Shown: in pieces, positions 43,904 to 57,971 of the stretch
Numbering within the stretch: the first letter of the stretch is position 1
Layout: every line of letters starts with the position of its first letter
Assembly: GCA_945875585.1 (NCBI GenBank)
Contig: CAMCLK010000018.1
Coordinates: forward strand, 22,548-86,547
Direction of reading: 5' to 3'
DNA: 64,000 nt
DNA from: Candidatus Kuenenia stuttgartensis
GTDB lineage: Bacteria; Planctomycetota; Planctomycetia; Gemmatales; Gemmataceae
Translations under genes and position numbers: made by a program
The notes under the pieces: model-generated
The model's input: the letters and a program-made list of their open reading frames with translations, nothing else
Told to the model about the DNA's origin: nothing
Database searches by the model: none

Positions 43904-44566
43904 ATGGCCCCCCTGATACCCAAGACAAGTCTGGTGCGCATGGCTTATCCATGCCATCCCTTGGCTTTGAAATCTGGTTTCAAAGTCGTTCCCGAGCTGG
44001 ATTCGCATCATCGGCTGATCACGCTTTCAGGTATGGGCCTTCCCGGCCATCCAGTGGATGCGCGGGTTGGTTGGAGTGAGCGTGGTCTGGTGGTCACAGT
44101 GACACTTTCGGGGAAAACGCATCCAGCCCGAGGCGATACAGCCAGTCCATGGTTATCGGATGGTGTAACGGTGTGGCTGGCAACCCGCCCGGTGGCGGGT
44201 TCTCGCCGTGCCAACACTTTTTGTCATGTGTTTCACCTCCTGCCCACTGGTGGCGGAGAAGAACGTCTGGATCCCGTCATGCTACAGGGGAAGGTACCCA
44301 AGGCATTGGAAGACGCGCCTCGGTCTCCTACCGGATCAGTTCTGTTTCGCTCACGGCTGACACGTGATGGATTTGACTTGGGAGCCGTGTTCACCTCGTC
44401 GGCTTTGCATGGATTTGACCCTGCTGAAACCAATCGGCTTGGCTTTTTGCTGCGGGTTCACGATTTGGAGCGAGGTGCGTGGATGTCAGGGGCGGACGAG
44501 GAGTTGCCCTATGCGGAAGACCCGCAGTGGTGGGATTTTCTGGAGTTGCAGAAGCGAAAGGTGTGA
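43904..44566 (+). CDS. Hypothetical CBM9/DOMON-like protein
   Basis: 220 residues, no signal peptide. WSERGLVVTVTLSGK, SPWLSDGVTVWLATRP and FCHVFHLLPTGGG resemble the strands of a carbohydrate-binding family 9-like sandwich seen in planctomycete proteins, and GFLLRVHDLERG with the tryptophan-rich DPQWWDFLEL closes it. No catalytic motif is seen. GGAG lies 9 bases before the ATG at 43904; the GTG at 43889 is an alternative. Its position after nadA and before a strong terminator makes it the last gene of that unit. Confidence 0.7.
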   Translation: MAPLIPKTSLVRMAYPCHPLALKSGFKVVPELDSHHRLITLSGMGLPGHPVDARVGWSERGLVVTVTLSGKTHPARGDTASPWLSDGVTVWLATRPVAGSRRANTFCHVFHLLPTGGGEERLDPVMLQGKVPKALEDAPRSPTGSVLFRSRLTRDGFDLGAVFTSSALHGFDPAETNRLGFLLRVHDLERGAWMSGADEELPYAEDPQWWDFLELQKRKV

Positions 44567-44607
44567 AAACAAAACAACCCCCGCGAATGCGGGGGTTGTT
44601 TTGTTTT
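44566..44607. terminator. Bidirectional rho-independent terminator
   Basis: A perfect 19-bp stem (44566-44584 with 44589-44607), loop GAAT, with A-rich 5' and T-rich 3' ends. It starts in the stop codon of the hypothetical gene and serves both it and the convergent RRM gene. Confidence 0.93.
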
Positions 44608-44627
44608 AGTTGGGATAGAAGGCAGAA

Positions 44628-45173
44628 TCAATCGCGGTAGGAACCACCGCTGCTGCTGCCGCCGTAGCCACCACGACCGCCGCCACTGCTGCCGCCGCCG
44701 TAGCCACCACGACCGCCGCCGCCGCCGCCACCGTAACCGCCGCGACCACCGCCGCCGCCGCCACCGTAACCGCCGCCACTGCCGCCGCCGCCACCGTAGC
44801 CGCCGCCGCCACTGCCGCCACGGCTTCCGCCGCCGCCGCCGTAACCGCCACGGCTTCCGCCGCCGCCACCGTAGCCGCCACCACCGCCGCCGCCGTAGCC
44901 GCCACCACCGCCGGCGCCGCCGCCTGGCTTGGGACGAGCTTCATTAACGGTCAGAGCGCGACCATTGATGTCCTTACCATTCATACCGTTGATGGCTGAG
45001 TTGGCTTCTTCATCCGTGCTCATTTCAACGAAACCGAAGCCCTTGGAACGGCCCGTCTCGCGATCGAGAACCACTTGCGCCGATACCACCGAACCGTGCT
45101 CGGCAAACATTTCAGACAACTCGGAATCCCCTACCGAATACGGCAGGTTTCCGACATACAACTTCTTTCCCAT
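44628..45173 (-). CDS. RRM RNA-binding protein with long glycine-rich tail
   Basis: 181 residues. The N-terminal RNA recognition motif has RNP2 (LYVGNL, 5-10) and RNP1 (SKGFGFVEM, 43-51). From residue 83 to the end the chain is almost only Gly, Tyr, Arg and Ser in GGGGYGGGGG/RGG-like repeats. This resembles plant and cyanobacterial glycine-rich RNA-binding proteins, induced by cold or stress and able to act as RNA chaperones. RGG tails can drive condensation (inference). It converges onto the terminator at 44566; infA lies upstream on the same strand after 220 bp. Confidence 0.93.
   Translation of the reverse strand: MGKKLYVGNLPYSVGDSELSEMFAEHGSVVSAQVVLDRETGRSKGFGFVEMSTDEEANSAINGMNGKDINGRALTVNEARPKPGGGAGGGGGYGGGGGGGYGGGGGSRGGYGGGGGSRGGSGGGGYGGGGGSGGGYGGGGGGGRGGYGGGGGGGRGGYGGGSSGGGRGGYGGSSSGGSYRD
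44655..44930 (-). repeat. Tandem GGN-codon repeat coding a glycine-rich tail
   Basis: Imperfect repeats of units reading CCGCCGCCGCCACCGTA (plus strand) encode the Gly/Tyr/Arg tail of the RRM protein. Prone to length changes; several 20-30 base units recur. Confidence 0.85.
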
Positions 45174-45332
45174 GAAGGGCCTCCAAGGCCGACGGTGCGA
45201 GTCACCCGCTCAGAACCAGGTACTCACGCCACGATGCCCGCGCACGCAAGGGTCGCAGAAGGAACAAGACCACGCACCGCGCGCACTCTAAGAACACATC
45301 CGGATTCCCTAGCAAACAAATTTAGTTTACTA

Positions 45333-45351
45333 ACCGCCGCCGTCCGGCGGT
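45333..45351 (-). terminator. Possible infA terminator
   Basis: A 7-bp GC-rich stem (45333-45339 with 45345-45351), 5-base loop, followed on the minus strand by TTAGTAAAC. It lies about 42 bp after the infA stop. The T-tract is weak. Confidence 0.4.
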
Positions 45352-45393
45352 AGGGCATTTATGCGGAATTGGCAAGGGGAAGTACATTCAGGG

Positions 45394-45645
45394 TCAAACT
45401 GAGCCTTCTTCTTCTGTTTTCGCACGCAGGGGGCCACGGTACGTAATTCGGCCCTTGGTCAGGTCGTAGGGCGACACTGCAACCGTTACGATATCTCCGG
45501 GCAGGATTCGAATGAAGTTTTTCCGGATCTTACCGGCAATGTGGGCCAATAACTCGTGGCCATTGTCCAATTTCACGCGAAATTGCGTGTTTGGCAGAGC
45601 TGCTACTACTTTGCCCTGCATCAGAATCGACTCTTCCTTCGCCAT
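45394..45645 (-). CDS. infA: Translation initiation factor IF-1
   Basis: 83 residues from the ATG at 45645 (GAGG 8 bases upstream). The OB-fold sequence is plain: [68 protein letters not shown]. It binds the 30S A-site during initiation. A C-terminal extension ([13 protein letters not shown]) exceeds the usual 72 residues. It stands alone here, away from the ribosomal protein operons. Confidence 0.95.
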   Translation of the reverse strand: MAKEESILMQGKVVAALPNTQFRVKLDNGHELLAHIAGKIRKNFIRILPGDIVTVAVSPYDLTKGRITYRGPLRAKTEEEGSV

Positions 45646-45741
45646 GCATTTCCCCTCAATCGGTGATGATCTACTCCCCAAGAACTCTTCATGCTAACCG
45701 AATGCACCTTGTGGTGCCAGTCAATACCTGTAACGACCATC

Positions 45742-46929
45742 TCAAGGTGGATTGGTTCGAAGTTGCAAACTTGCCTTCGATGTCTCACGCCAAGAGCGCG
45801 CCCAGTCGTTTCTCCCCAGCTGCTCACTCGTTTCCGCCAGTTGCTCGCGAACCTCAGCGTTCAATGGGTCTGCGTCGGCTCGAGAACTCAGTTGCGTCAT
45901 GACTCCCAGAAGCCTGCGTACCTCTTCTTGACGAGCGCGCTGGATTGTTGCTTCCGCAGGCCGGTTCAATCGGTCGAGTGCTTGGCCCATCAAGTGGTAC
46001 GGTGCGGGTTTGTCTGGGCTTAAGGCCTGAGCCTTGCTCGCCGCTGCAAGTACCTCTGCCCAGTTGCCTGAACGCATCTGAGCGTCTGCAAGCCATAATG
46101 GAATGTCCGCATCCTGAGGTGCCATGCGGCAAGCGGTTTCAAGCGAGGCTATGCCAGTGGCAGTTTTCCCCTCCAGATTCTCCAACCACCCCATCAGTGC
46201 CAGCTGGCGACCGCTACCAGTATCCAGTGCGCCACGATTGGTAACAGTGGTTCTGGCTTCTTCCAATCGGCCATGTTCCAAATGCCATTGTGCCAGCATG
46301 CTCTGGAGTTCAAGCCGAGAGGAGCGCGGAAGACGGCGTTCCAAGGCCTTGCGAGCTGATTCGGCTGACTCATCCCACAATTGCATCTGAAATTGAACAC
46401 TGGCCAAAACGTGCCATGCTCGCCCGTCGGACTCATCCAGTTCCGTAGCTTCCAGAGCCTGACCAGCGGCAGGTTCGATTGATCCCAGTTCCATCAATGT
46501 GGCTGATAATCCCAACCGGGATCCATAAAGTCGTGGATCTAGGGATATTGAATGCTGGTAGGCAAGGTACGCTTCTCCAGCTTGACGGAGCATCAGCAGG
46601 CTGTCTCCAGCCAGCATCGATGCTTCCGCTGCCATTGGACCAGTCCCAGGTATTCCACGGAGATGCTCCAGAGCTTCCCGAGGCGATTGCTCCAGCAATG
46701 CTAACCGTGCCAACGCCACGCGTGATTCATGCGGATAACCACCGACGCGCCACCGTTCTGACAGTCGCATCACTTCGGCCCGGTCGCCACGTTCCAGCGC
46801 CAAGCCCATGCGAACCACTTCGGTTTCATGGCCATTTCGGCGCCATGCCCAAGGGGCAATAACCACAAAAAAGACAATCAACCCGCCTAGCAGGGCCAAA
46901 AACAACAAGATCGCGTACGGGCGCGCCAT
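45742..46929 (-). CDS. Membrane-anchored TPR protein
   Basis: 395 residues. One N-terminal transmembrane helix (ILLFLALLGGLIVFFVVIAPWAW), then tetratricopeptide-type helical repeats across the rest (AGEAYLAYQHSISLDPRLYGSRLG, ALEATELDESDGRAWHVLASVQ, KAQALSPDKPAPYHLMGQALDRL). Protein-protein scaffold, partner unknown. It starts 7 bp after the stop of the lipoprotein gene, so the two are co-transcribed. The divergent TPR gene at 47486 has the same architecture, suggesting an old duplication. Confidence 0.85.
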   Translation of the reverse strand: MARPYAILLFLALLGGLIVFFVVIAPWAWRRNGHETEVVRMGLALERGDRAEVMRLSERWRVGGYPHESRVALARLALLEQSPREALEHLRGIPGTGPMAAEASMLAGDSLLMLRQAGEAYLAYQHSISLDPRLYGSRLGLSATLMELGSIEPAAGQALEATELDESDGRAWHVLASVQFQMQLWDESAESARKALERRLPRSSRLELQSMLAQWHLEHGRLEEARTTVTNRGALDTGSGRQLALMGWLENLEGKTATGIASLETACRMAPQDADIPLWLADAQMRSGNWAEVLAAASKAQALSPDKPAPYHLMGQALDRLNRPAEATIQRARQEEVRRLLGVMTQLSSRADADPLNAEVREQLAETSEQLGRNDWARSWRETSKASLQLRTNPP

Positions 46930-46936
46930 ACTCAAT

Positions 46937-47428
46937 TCATTCCGCCACAGGTAATTTGAACTGCACTGCTGGTTGGACTCGGGGCTGAACTGTCATTTCA
47001 AAACCAGAGGTTTTGGCGTCAATATACTTCTCGGGAAGGGTGTTTTTGGGAGGAATTCCACCTTTACCTTCCTTCACCATGTCCTTGTATTCCTGTGTTT
47101 GCTGGGAAGCTGGACTCATAAAGTTTTGCAGGGTCTTGCCCCCGCGCATCCGGCTGAAGCCCAACCCGTATTGGCCAGGAAACACATCGAGGCTGAATGT
47201 GCCATCCGTCAGCGTCATGGTCATGGCTGTGCGCGCCTTGGAATCCATCGGAAAAAAGACCACCGAGACTTCGCCAAGCCCGGCATCTTTTTCGGAAACC
47301 ACGCTGCCACTCACACGCACCGGTCCCGGTTCGCCAGAGCACCCCAAGATTCCAATGACAATCCCTAGCATTGGTGAGAAAACCAATCGTTGCCAACCAG
47401 CTTTGCGTATGTTTAGGGCTATTTTCAT
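46937..47428 (-). CDS. Small lipoprotein with carboxypeptidase-regulatory-like domain
   Basis: 163 residues from the ATG at 47428. The signal peptide ends in the lipobox GILGC (Cys30). One beta-sandwich domain follows (VRVSGSVVSEKDAGLGEVSVVFFP, TMTLTDGTFSLDVFPGQYGLGF), as in planctomycete surface lipoproteins; the remainder is Lys/Gly-rich. The open frame upstream to 47851 overlaps the divergent TPR gene and is not translated in any family-like way. Operon with the TPR gene downstream. Confidence 0.8.
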   Translation of the reverse strand: MKIALNIRKAGWQRLVFSPMLGIVIGILGCSGEPGPVRVSGSVVSEKDAGLGEVSVVFFPMDSKARTAMTMTLTDGTFSLDVFPGQYGLGFSRMRGGKTLQNFMSPASQQTQEYKDMVKEGKGGIPPKNTLPEKYIDAKTSGFEMTVQPRVQPAVQFKLPVAE

Positions 47429-47485
47429 GGTTGCGTTTCCCGGGGAGGCTGACGATGTCAACAATCGCATGATATGATATCCACC

Positions 47486-48721
47486 ATGAGCGCCGACATA
47501 AAACCAATGCAATCGTCTTCTTCCCGCCAGCTTGCGACACTTGTGGTGCTCGCAGTTCTTGTGGTTTTGGCTGGATTCAGTCTTTGGTCCGGGCTGGAAA
47601 GCCTTCGATGGGGCTGGCGGTTCGATCAAGGCAAATCGTGGATGGCAGAACACGACCCTGAAAAGGCATTCCCGCTCCTTGATCGCTGTGCCCGCGATAA
47701 CACTTCCAGTGCTGAAGCGGCATTTTTGGCCGGCCGCGCCGCGCGCATGACCCAGCGACTTGCAGTGGCACGGCAATGGTTGGATCAGGCACGTGGGCGA
47801 GGGTGGGCACCTACCGCAGTTGAGCTTGAGCAGGCATTGCTTGGATTGCAAGGCGGGGCCATTGAGCCCTATTTGGCCTTTGTGGAAAAATGTCTCGAAG
47901 TAGATCAGCCCGATCGGCCCCGAATTCTTGAAGTGCTAACTATCTTCGCTTATCAGCGCCTCGATCTGCCAACTGCCCGAGCCCACGCTCAGGCCTGGAC
48001 CGATACCGAACCAGACAATTCAGCCAGTTGGGCTTGGCTGGGAACCATCGATTCACGGCAGAAAAATACCAGCAAAGCCATTGAATCGTTTCGCAAGGCA
48101 ATTGAATTAGCCCCGGATTCTGTCAACGCCCTTGAAGGTTTGGCATTGGCACTGCGCAAGGCGCGTCAACCGGAAGAGGCCCTTGCATTGGCACGCAAAC
48201 TGGAATCTCTCGCTCCCGGCAGGCCAGGTTTAGATCGCTTGATAGGCGCAACCCTTGCCGAACTGGGGCGAACAGATGAGGCGCTGAAAGTACTTCAAAC
48301 AGCTTTGGCAACTTACCCAGACGATAATGAAACCCGTGTCGAACTGGCGCGTCTTTACCTTGCTGCGGCGCGATCCGCCGAGGCGCGCAAGGTACTGGAA
48401 CCCGTTCTGGTTCGTGCACCGTTCGATCGAGAAGCCCTCGATTCCATGGCAAATGCCCTGGAACAACTCGGGGAACGCAATGAGGCAGACAAAATGCGTA
48501 CTCGGTTGGAGTCTGTACGCCGTGATCTCAAGCTCGCTGATAGTTATATGTCCGAAATTGGCAAAGACCCGCGTGCTGTTGCACCACGCCTAGCCTTGGC
48601 AGAACTGCTCTGGAAAAATGGTATGCCCGGCGAGGCAGCTCGATGGGCTGAAAGCGTATTGGTTCTGGACAAATCGAATGCGACGGCTCTTGTATTGCTC
48701 GAGCGCGTTCGGTCGCGCTAG
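47486..48721 (+). CDS. Membrane-anchored TPR protein
   Basis: 411 residues. N-terminal helix (LATLVVLAVLVVLAGFSLW), then TPR repeats: ARAHAQAWTDTEPDNSASWAWLG, AIESFRKAIELAPDSVNALEGLA, GRTDEALKVLQTALATYPDDNETR, ARLYLAAARSAEARKVLEPVL, AARWAESVLVLDKSNATALV. It shares layout with the gene at 45742. The start may be ATG at 47486 or 47474; no clear ribosome site. It is divergent from the lipoprotein gene and ends at a strong terminator. Confidence 0.85.
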   Translation: MSADIKPMQSSSSRQLATLVVLAVLVVLAGFSLWSGLESLRWGWRFDQGKSWMAEHDPEKAFPLLDRCARDNTSSAEAAFLAGRAARMTQRLAVARQWLDQARGRGWAPTAVELEQALLGLQGGAIEPYLAFVEKCLEVDQPDRPRILEVLTIFAYQRLDLPTARAHAQAWTDTEPDNSASWAWLGTIDSRQKNTSKAIESFRKAIELAPDSVNALEGLALALRKARQPEEALALARKLESLAPGRPGLDRLIGATLAELGRTDEALKVLQTALATYPDDNETRVELARLYLAAARSAEARKVLEPVLVRAPFDREALDSMANALEQLGERNEADKMRTRLESVRRDLKLADSYMSEIGKDPRAVAPRLALAELLWKNGMPGEAARWAESVLVLDKSNATALVLLERVRSR

Positions 48722-48761
48722 GCGCACGTTTGGTTGTTTGCTTTTCAAGACAAGCAAAATG

Positions 48762-48800
48762 AAAAAGGTCCGCAGCGAGGAACTCGCTGCGGACCTTTTT
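48762..48800. terminator. Bidirectional terminator between TPR gene and rpoC
   Basis: A perfect 18-bp stem (48762-48779 with 48783-48800) with loop GAA, AAAAA and TTTTT flanks. It ends both the TPR gene and the rpoBC operon. A smaller hairpin (48737-48743 with 48752-48758) precedes it. Confidence 0.93.
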
Positions 48801-48820
48801 GTTAATAACACTAGGTCCAA

Positions 48821-51800
48821 TCAGGCCTTGGCAGCCGCATGGGTTGGAATACCTGTTGGGCCATCTACCTGCCCTGCCACGCGCAGAGTAGACTGCTGGT
48901 GCTGGCTGAATCCGGTACCTGCTGGAATGAGGTGACCCAGAATCACGTTTTCCTTGAGACCAACCAAGTAATCTACCTTGCCAGCGAGGGCAGCTTCGGT
49001 GAGGACCTTGGTTGTTTCCTGGAACGATGCGGCGGAAATAAAGCTTTCCGATTGCACCGAAGCCTTCGTGATACCCAGAAGCAGAGGACTGGATTTCGCG
49101 GGAACAGGTTTGTCCCAAGTTGCTGGCTTGCGGCCGGCATCTTCAAGTTCGCGCCGTTCCGCTTCGTACGATTCCTTGGAAATGATTTTTCCGGAATCGT
49201 AGCGAGAATCGTTCTGAGACTTGATCTTCACGCAGTCGCGAAGGCGCTCATTCACCGAGCGGAACATGAACTTGTCGATCACCGAGCCGGGAAGCAGGCC
49301 TGTATCGCCCATCTGTTCGACTTTCACTTTACGCAACATCTGAGCGACGATGATTTCGATGTGTTTATCATCGATATCTACACGCTGGTTGCGGTAAACC
49401 GACTGAATTTCACGCACGAGATAATTCTGCACGGCCTCGATGCCGTTGATGGAAAGAATGTCGTGCGGAACCAGTGGGCCGTGAACCAGCGGATCGCCAG
49501 CCTTCACATAGTCGCCGTTCTGTACGCGCAAGTGCTTGCCGGAGGGGATTTGATGCTCCCGCTCGTTGCCTGTGCGCGTTCCACGTTCGTCCTGTTCGTC
49601 CACGTGCACGGTACGCTTGTTGCGCTTCTTGTCGCCTAGGCGCACAAGGCCCGTCACTTCCGCCATCACGGCTGGATCGCGAGGCCTACGTGCCTCAAAG
49701 ATTTCCGTAACGCGGGGCAAACCACCAGTAATGTCTTGGGTACCGCCCAGTTCGCGAGTGGTCTTGGCAATCAGCATGCCTGCGCTGACCTTCTGGCCAT
49801 CGAGAACGTCGATAAACGCCTTCTCGGGCAAGTAGGTGGCCCAATTCTTTTCGCCCTTTTCATCAACAATGACAATCTGCGGGTGGCGATCGCCGCGGTG
49901 CTCGAGGATTACCAGACGTTCCTGACCGGTGTCGCTGTCTGTTTCGCGACGGAGGGTTTCGCCATCGATGATGTCTTCGTAGCGAACGATACCATCGGTT
50001 TCCGCGACAATCGGAATAACGTGGTGATCCCAACGGCAGATGACTTCGTCTTTGCCAGCATCCTGACCGTCCGTCATGAACAGGGTTGAACCGTAAGGGA
50101 TGGCGTAGGTTTCCGTGGTAGCACCCTTGGCACCCGTGGTAATGGTCACTTCACCATTACGGGAGGTCACAATGCGCTGGTCACCGGAAGCGTCACCCAC
50201 CTTAAGCACTGTTGTAACACGGTTGAATTTCAGCTTACCGGGCTTGCGCACCTTGAGCTGATCGTCAACAACGTCACGACGCACCACGCCACCGATGTGG
50301 AACGTGCGCATGGTCAGTTGCGTACCGGGTTCACCAATCGACTGAGCGGCAATAATGCCCACAGCCATACCTTCTTCAACCATCGACCCTGTTGCCAGAT
50401 CCATGCCGTAGCAAAGCCGGCAGATACCCAGTGCTGCCTGACAGGTCATGGGGCTGCGCACCATCACCTTGTCGAGGCCCATTTCGCTGAGCTTGTCGAT
50501 CTCTTTACCAGCTTCCCACGTGATCATGTCGTTTTCTTCGACAAGAACCTTGTCTGTGGTGGGATGCATAATGGTGTTACGGCTCACGCGGCCGCGAAGG
50601 ATATCAGAAAGAGGACGTTCAACTTCGTCACCTTTCATCAATGCCTGCTTGGTAACACCCTGTGTGGTTCCACAATCGTGGATCGTGATCACCACGTTTT
50701 GTGCAACATCGGCAAGCTTACGTGTCAGATAGCCGGAGTCGGCTGTCTTGAGCGCGGTATCGGCCAATCCCTTACGAGCACCATGAGTCGAACTGAAGTA
50801 TTCCAGTACCGACAAACCTTCTTTGAACGATGCCTTGATAGGCGTCTCGATGATCGTACCGTTCGGCTTGGCCATCAGGCCTCGCAGACCGGCCAACTGA
50901 CGGATCTGTTCGATACCACCACGGGCACCGGAGTGGGCCATCAGGTAAATCGGGTTCAGGTAAGGACGCATGTTGCCATGCTCATCCTTGCGGCGCTCGT
51001 CGCGCAATTCTGTCATCATCTTGCCCGTGATCGCGTCGCGGGCGCGGGTCCAAACGTCGATGACCTTGTTGTACCGTTCCTTTTCGGTCATATCGCCTTC
51101 GTCGAACTGAGTCTGGTACTTGTTCACTTCCTTGTCGGAGTCGGCAAGTACCTTCGTCTTGTTGACGGGCGTACGCAAGTCGTCGGTGGCAAAGCTCAAC
51201 CCCGAGCGGGTCGACTCGCGGAACCCGAGCATTTTCATGCGGTCAAGCAAATCAATGGTCGCGCGACGGCCAAGGATCTGATAGCAATCGGCGATGATGC
51301 GCGCGAGCATCTTGCTTGAAAGCGAGAGATCGTAAAACGGCATACGCGGATCGAGAATTTCGTTGAAAATCACGCGGCCTACCGTGGTGATCTTACGATC
51401 GTGGTCTTGGCAAATTTCTTCATCGATCTTGAGGCGTTCGCCAACCAAGCGTTCGGTGACGAAAACCTTGCCAGCAGGAAGGCGCAGGTGAATTCGTGCG
51501 TGAACTCCCAGTTTCCGATGGCCATAGGCGGTGTAAACCTCTTCCACTCCGAAGAAGCTCATGCCTTCGCCAGCTTCGCCGGACTCACCCATCGCGCCAC
51601 GGGCAGCGGTGAGGTAGTAGCACCCCATCACGATGTCCTGGCTCGGAGTAATAATCGGCTGGCCGTTGGCCGGACTGAAGATGTTGTTTGTAGACATCAT
51701 CAGCACGGTCGCTTCAATCTGGGCTTCCACAGACAGGGGAAGGTGAACAGCCATCTGGTCGCCGTCGAAGTCGGCATTGAACCCTTTGCAAACAAGGGGG

Positions 51801-53179
51801 TGAATGCGAATGGCGTTGCCTTCGATGAGTACAGGCTCGAATGCCTGAATTCCCATACGGTGAAGGGTAGGGGCGCGATTCAGGAGAACAGGGTGCGACC
51901 GGGTCACTTCTTCAAGGATGTCCCAAATATGGTCATCCTTGCGTTCCAACATCTTCTTTGCAGACTTGATCGTGTCTGCGAATTTCATTTCCTTCAGGCG
52001 GCGGATAATGAAGGGCTGGAACAGTTCAAGTGCGATCTTCTTCGGCAAACCGCACTGGTGCAGGCGCAATTCCGGACCAACCACGATGACTGAGCGGGCT
52101 GAATAGTCAACGCGCTTGCCCAACAGGTTTTCGCGGAATCGACCCTGCTTACCCTTGATCATGTCGGTCAACGACTTGAGCGGGCGATTGGAATTCCCAA
52201 GCACAGGGCGCTTGCAGCGACCGTTGTCAAACAACGCGTCTACCGACTGCTGGAGCATTCGCTTTTCATTACGAATGATCACTTCCGGCGCGTTAAGGTC
52301 GCACAACTTCTTCAACCGGTTGTTACGGTTAATAATGCGACGATACAAATCGTTCAAGTCGCTTGTGGCGAAGTTGCCGCTGTCCAAAAGCACCAATGGA
52401 CGAAGATCTGGCGGAATCACAGGAATGCTGTCGAGAACCATCCACTCGGGACGATTCGCCGGACCACCAAGACCTGAGTCCCTAAGGCTTTCAACAACTT
52501 TCAGGCGCTTGACAAGGTCGCGCAGCTTCTGCTTGCTGGGCTTGCCCTTTTCATGTTCAGCAAACAGCTCGGTTCGCAGATCGATAGCCAACTTCACTAG
52601 ATCGAGGCGCTCGAGAAGGCGCTTCACCGCCTCGGCACCCATACCAGCTTCGAAGTTTTCGCCAAAATCGGACCGGGCTTTCTTGTACTCGTCTTCGGTC
52701 AGAACCTGACGCTCTTCGAGTTCGGTTTCCCGTGGATCGATAACAACATAATCCTGGAAATAAATGATCTTCTCAAGGCTTGAAGTCTTCATGTTGAGCA
52801 GCGTGCCCAACCGACTTGGCATAGCCTTGAAGAACCAAATATGAACCACTGGTGCCGCAAGAATAATGTGGCCCATGCGCTTGCGGCGAACACGGCTATG
52901 AGCCACCTTCACGCCGCAACGATCGCAAACCATGCCCTTGTACTTCATGCCGCGATATTTACCGCATGAGCATTCCCAGTCCTTTTCTGGACCAAAAATA
53001 CGCTCGCAGAATAAACCATCGCGTTCTGGGCGGTAGGTACGGTAGTTGATTGTTTCAGGCTTTTTCACTTCACCGTGAGACCACACACCCTTGATGTCGG
53101 CAGGGTTGGCCAAGCTGATGCGAACGGATGAATAGTCGTTGATGCGATCGTAGTTGATTTCGCTCGTGTTGCTGCTCAT
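48821..53179 (-). CDS. rpoC: RNA polymerase beta' subunit
   Basis: 1452 residues. The first zinc site is C70, C72, C85 and C88; the active-site Mg loop is NADFDGDQM with D470, D472 and D474; the second zinc region has CGTTQG and GICRLCYG. The trigger-loop region ([16 protein letters not shown]) and the C-terminal jaw/clamp are in order. Length fits bacterial RpoC without large lineage insertions. The ATG at 53179 follows GGGGAAA. It is last in the operon, 101 bp after rpoB, ending at the terminator at 48762. Confidence 0.98.
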   Translation of the reverse strand: MSSNTSEINYDRINDYSSVRISLANPADIKGVWSHGEVKKPETINYRTYRPERDGLFCERIFGPEKDWECSCGKYRGMKYKGMVCDRCGVKVAHSRVRRKRMGHIILAAPVVHIWFFKAMPSRLGTLLNMKTSSLEKIIYFQDYVVIDPRETELEERQVLTEDEYKKARSDFGENFEAGMGAEAVKRLLERLDLVKLAIDLRTELFAEHEKGKPSKQKLRDLVKRLKVVESLRDSGLGGPANRPEWMVLDSIPVIPPDLRPLVLLDSGNFATSDLNDLYRRIINRNNRLKKLCDLNAPEVIIRNEKRMLQQSVDALFDNGRCKRPVLGNSNRPLKSLTDMIKGKQGRFRENLLGKRVDYSARSVIVVGPELRLHQCGLPKKIALELFQPFIIRRLKEMKFADTIKSAKKMLERKDDHIWDILEEVTRSHPVLLNRAPTLHRMGIQAFEPVLIEGNAIRIHPLVCKGFNADFDGDQMAVHLPLSVEAQIEATVLMMSTNNIFSPANGQPIITPSQDIVMGCYYLTAARGAMGESGEAGEGMSFFGVEEVYTAYGHRKLGVHARIHLRLPAGKVFVTERLVGERLKIDEEICQDHDRKITTVGRVIFNEILDPRMPFYDLSLSSKMLARIIADCYQILGRRATIDLLDRMKMLGFRESTRSGLSFATDDLRTPVNKTKVLADSDKEVNKYQTQFDEGDMTEKERYNKVIDVWTRARDAITGKMMTELRDERRKDEHGNMRPYLNPIYLMAHSGARGGIEQIRQLAGLRGLMAKPNGTIIETPIKASFKEGLSVLEYFSSTHGARKGLADTALKTADSGYLTRKLADVAQNVVITIHDCGTTQGVTKQALMKGDEVERPLSDILRGRVSRNTIMHPTTDKVLVEENDMITWEAGKEIDKLSEMGLDKVMVRSPMTCQAALGICRLCYGMDLATGSMVEEGMAVGIIAAQSIGEPGTQLTMRTFHIGGVVRRDVVDDQLKVRKPGKLKFNRVTTVLKVGDASGDQRIVTSRNGEVTITTGAKGATTETYAIPYGSTLFMTDGQDAGKDEVICRWDHHVIPIVAETDGIVRYEDIIDGETLRRETDSDTGQERLVILEHRGDRHPQIVIVDEKGEKNWATYLPEKAFIDVLDGQKVSAGMLIAKTTRELGGTQDITGGLPRVTEIFEARRPRDPAVMAEVTGLVRLGDKKRNKRTVHVDEQDERGTRTGNEREHQIPSGKHLRVQNGDYVKAGDPLVHGPLVPHDILSINGIEAVQNYLVREIQSVYRNQRVDIDDKHIEIIVAQMLRKVKVEQMGDTGLLPGSVIDKFMFRSVNERLRDCVKIKSQNDSRYDSGKIISKESYEAERRELEDAGRKPATWDKPVPAKSSPLLLGITKASVQSESFISAASFQETTKVLTEAALAGKVDYLVGLKENVILGHLIPAGTGFSQHQQSTLRVAGQVDGPTGIPTHAAAKA

Positions 53180-53232
53180 GATCGGTTTCCCCTGATTCAG
53201 TTAGTGGCATCGTCACCGTTTGAACGGGTCCC

Positions 53233-53259
53233 CTGCCGGCTATGGCGAACTGCCGGCAG
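53233..53259 (-). promoter_or_regulatory. rpoB-rpoC intergenic hairpin
   Basis: An 8-bp GC-rich stem (53233-53240 with 53252-53259), 11-base loop, between rpoB and rpoC. It lacks a T-tract, so is more likely an RNA-processing or stability element than a terminator. Confidence 0.4.
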
Positions 53260-53280
53260 CGGGATGGTGAACTTTTCGTC

Positions 53281-57129
<3,849 letters not shown>

Positions 57130-57371
57130 GATACGTTCCTCCCCGATGCGACAGCAACTCCGGTACTCGCAAGCAAAACACCACGCCTTTACAAAGCGGG
57201 GCGCAAGGCATCAGAGTGTCGCCGGATGGTGTGACTCGTGTGAGAGATCAACAGTTAAAGGCTTATAGTGCGGATTACCCGCGCTGAAAAAGACGGTAGA
57301 CAACACGAAGGAGAGACCCATTGCGGGATAACTCCGGGGTGATCTGCAATGATGTCGTGTCATAAATGTCA

Positions 57372-57399
57372 ACAATAGAGTCTACCTACGTGATGTCAA
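57372..57399 (-). promoter_or_regulatory. Candidate internal promoter before rpoB
   Basis: On the minus strand TTGACA (57399-57394), 16-base spacer, TATTGT (57377-57372). A second TTGACA (57372-57367) lies just downstream. This is in the 330-bp rplL-rpoB gap, about 240 bases before the rpoB ATG. Sequence-based suggestion only. Confidence 0.45.
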
Positions 57400-57425
57400 G
57401 GGGCGGCGGATCTTTCCGCCACCCC
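57400..57425 (-). terminator. Hairpin after rplL, possible attenuator
   Basis: An 11-bp stem with one mismatch (57400-57410 with 57415-57425), loop TCTT, 35 bases past the rplL stop. Only CCTT follows, so termination would be partial; such attenuators commonly set the ratio of L12 to RNA polymerase. Confidence 0.5.
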
Positions 57426-57459
57426 TCCTGAAACCGATATCCACGAAAGACCAACAATA

Positions 57460-57873
57460 TTACTTGATGGAAACCTTCGCGCCGGCATCTTCAAGTTTCT
57501 TCTTGATGGCTTCTGCATCTTCCTTGCTGGTGTTTTCCTTGATGTTCTTACCACCAGCTTCAACCAGATCCTTGGCTTCTTTCAGACCAAGCTGGGTGAT
57601 TTCACGCACCACCTTGATGATGCTGATCTTCTTGTCGGCTGGAACGTTGCCTTCAAGCACAACCGTAAACTCGGTCTTTGCTGCGGGAGCTGCTTCGCCT
57701 GCTGCTGCTGCACCAGGAGCTGCTGCCATCATGACCGCGCCACCAGCGGCTGGCTTAATGCCGTGAACCTTTTCGAGGTAATCGCCAAGCTCAACGGCTT
57801 TGCCAACGGTCAAGGCTACAATCTTGTCGCCCAGTTCCTTGATTTCAGCGGAAAAAGTCTGTTCATCGCTCAT
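57460..57873 (-). CDS. rplL: Ribosomal protein bL12 (L7/L12)
   Basis: 137 residues from ATG at 57873 (AAAGGA 9 bases upstream). N-terminal dimerisation domain, an Ala/Gly-rich hinge, and the C-terminal factor-binding domain ([53 protein letters not shown]). It forms the ribosomal stalk with L10. The frame upstream to 57927 is not supported. An alternative 18-residue extension has no family match. Confidence 0.97.
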   Translation of the reverse strand: MSDEQTFSAEIKELGDKIVALTVGKAVELGDYLEKVHGIKPAAGGAVMMAAAPGAAAAGEAAPAAKTEFTVVLEGNVPADKKISIIKVVREITQLGLKEAKDLVEAGGKNIKENTSKEDAEAIKKKLEDAGAKVSIK

Positions 57874-57971
57874 GGAAATCGATCCTTTCATGTAAACGAA
57901 GGCAAAAAGAGAAGCGCTTCCCGCCAACGTTACGTATTACAGGGGTAACTATCGTGCGTAATAGACATCTA

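Noticed and set aside
44655..44930. CRISPR-like repeated units
   Set aside because: Units are imperfect, contiguous and encode the Gly-rich protein tail; there are no spacers.
44606..44944. Ala/Val-rich 112-codon frame
   Set aside because: Out-of-frame reading of the glycine-codon repeat.
50297..51319. 340-codon frame antisense to rpoC
   Set aside because: GC-driven shadow of the conserved rpoC reading frame.
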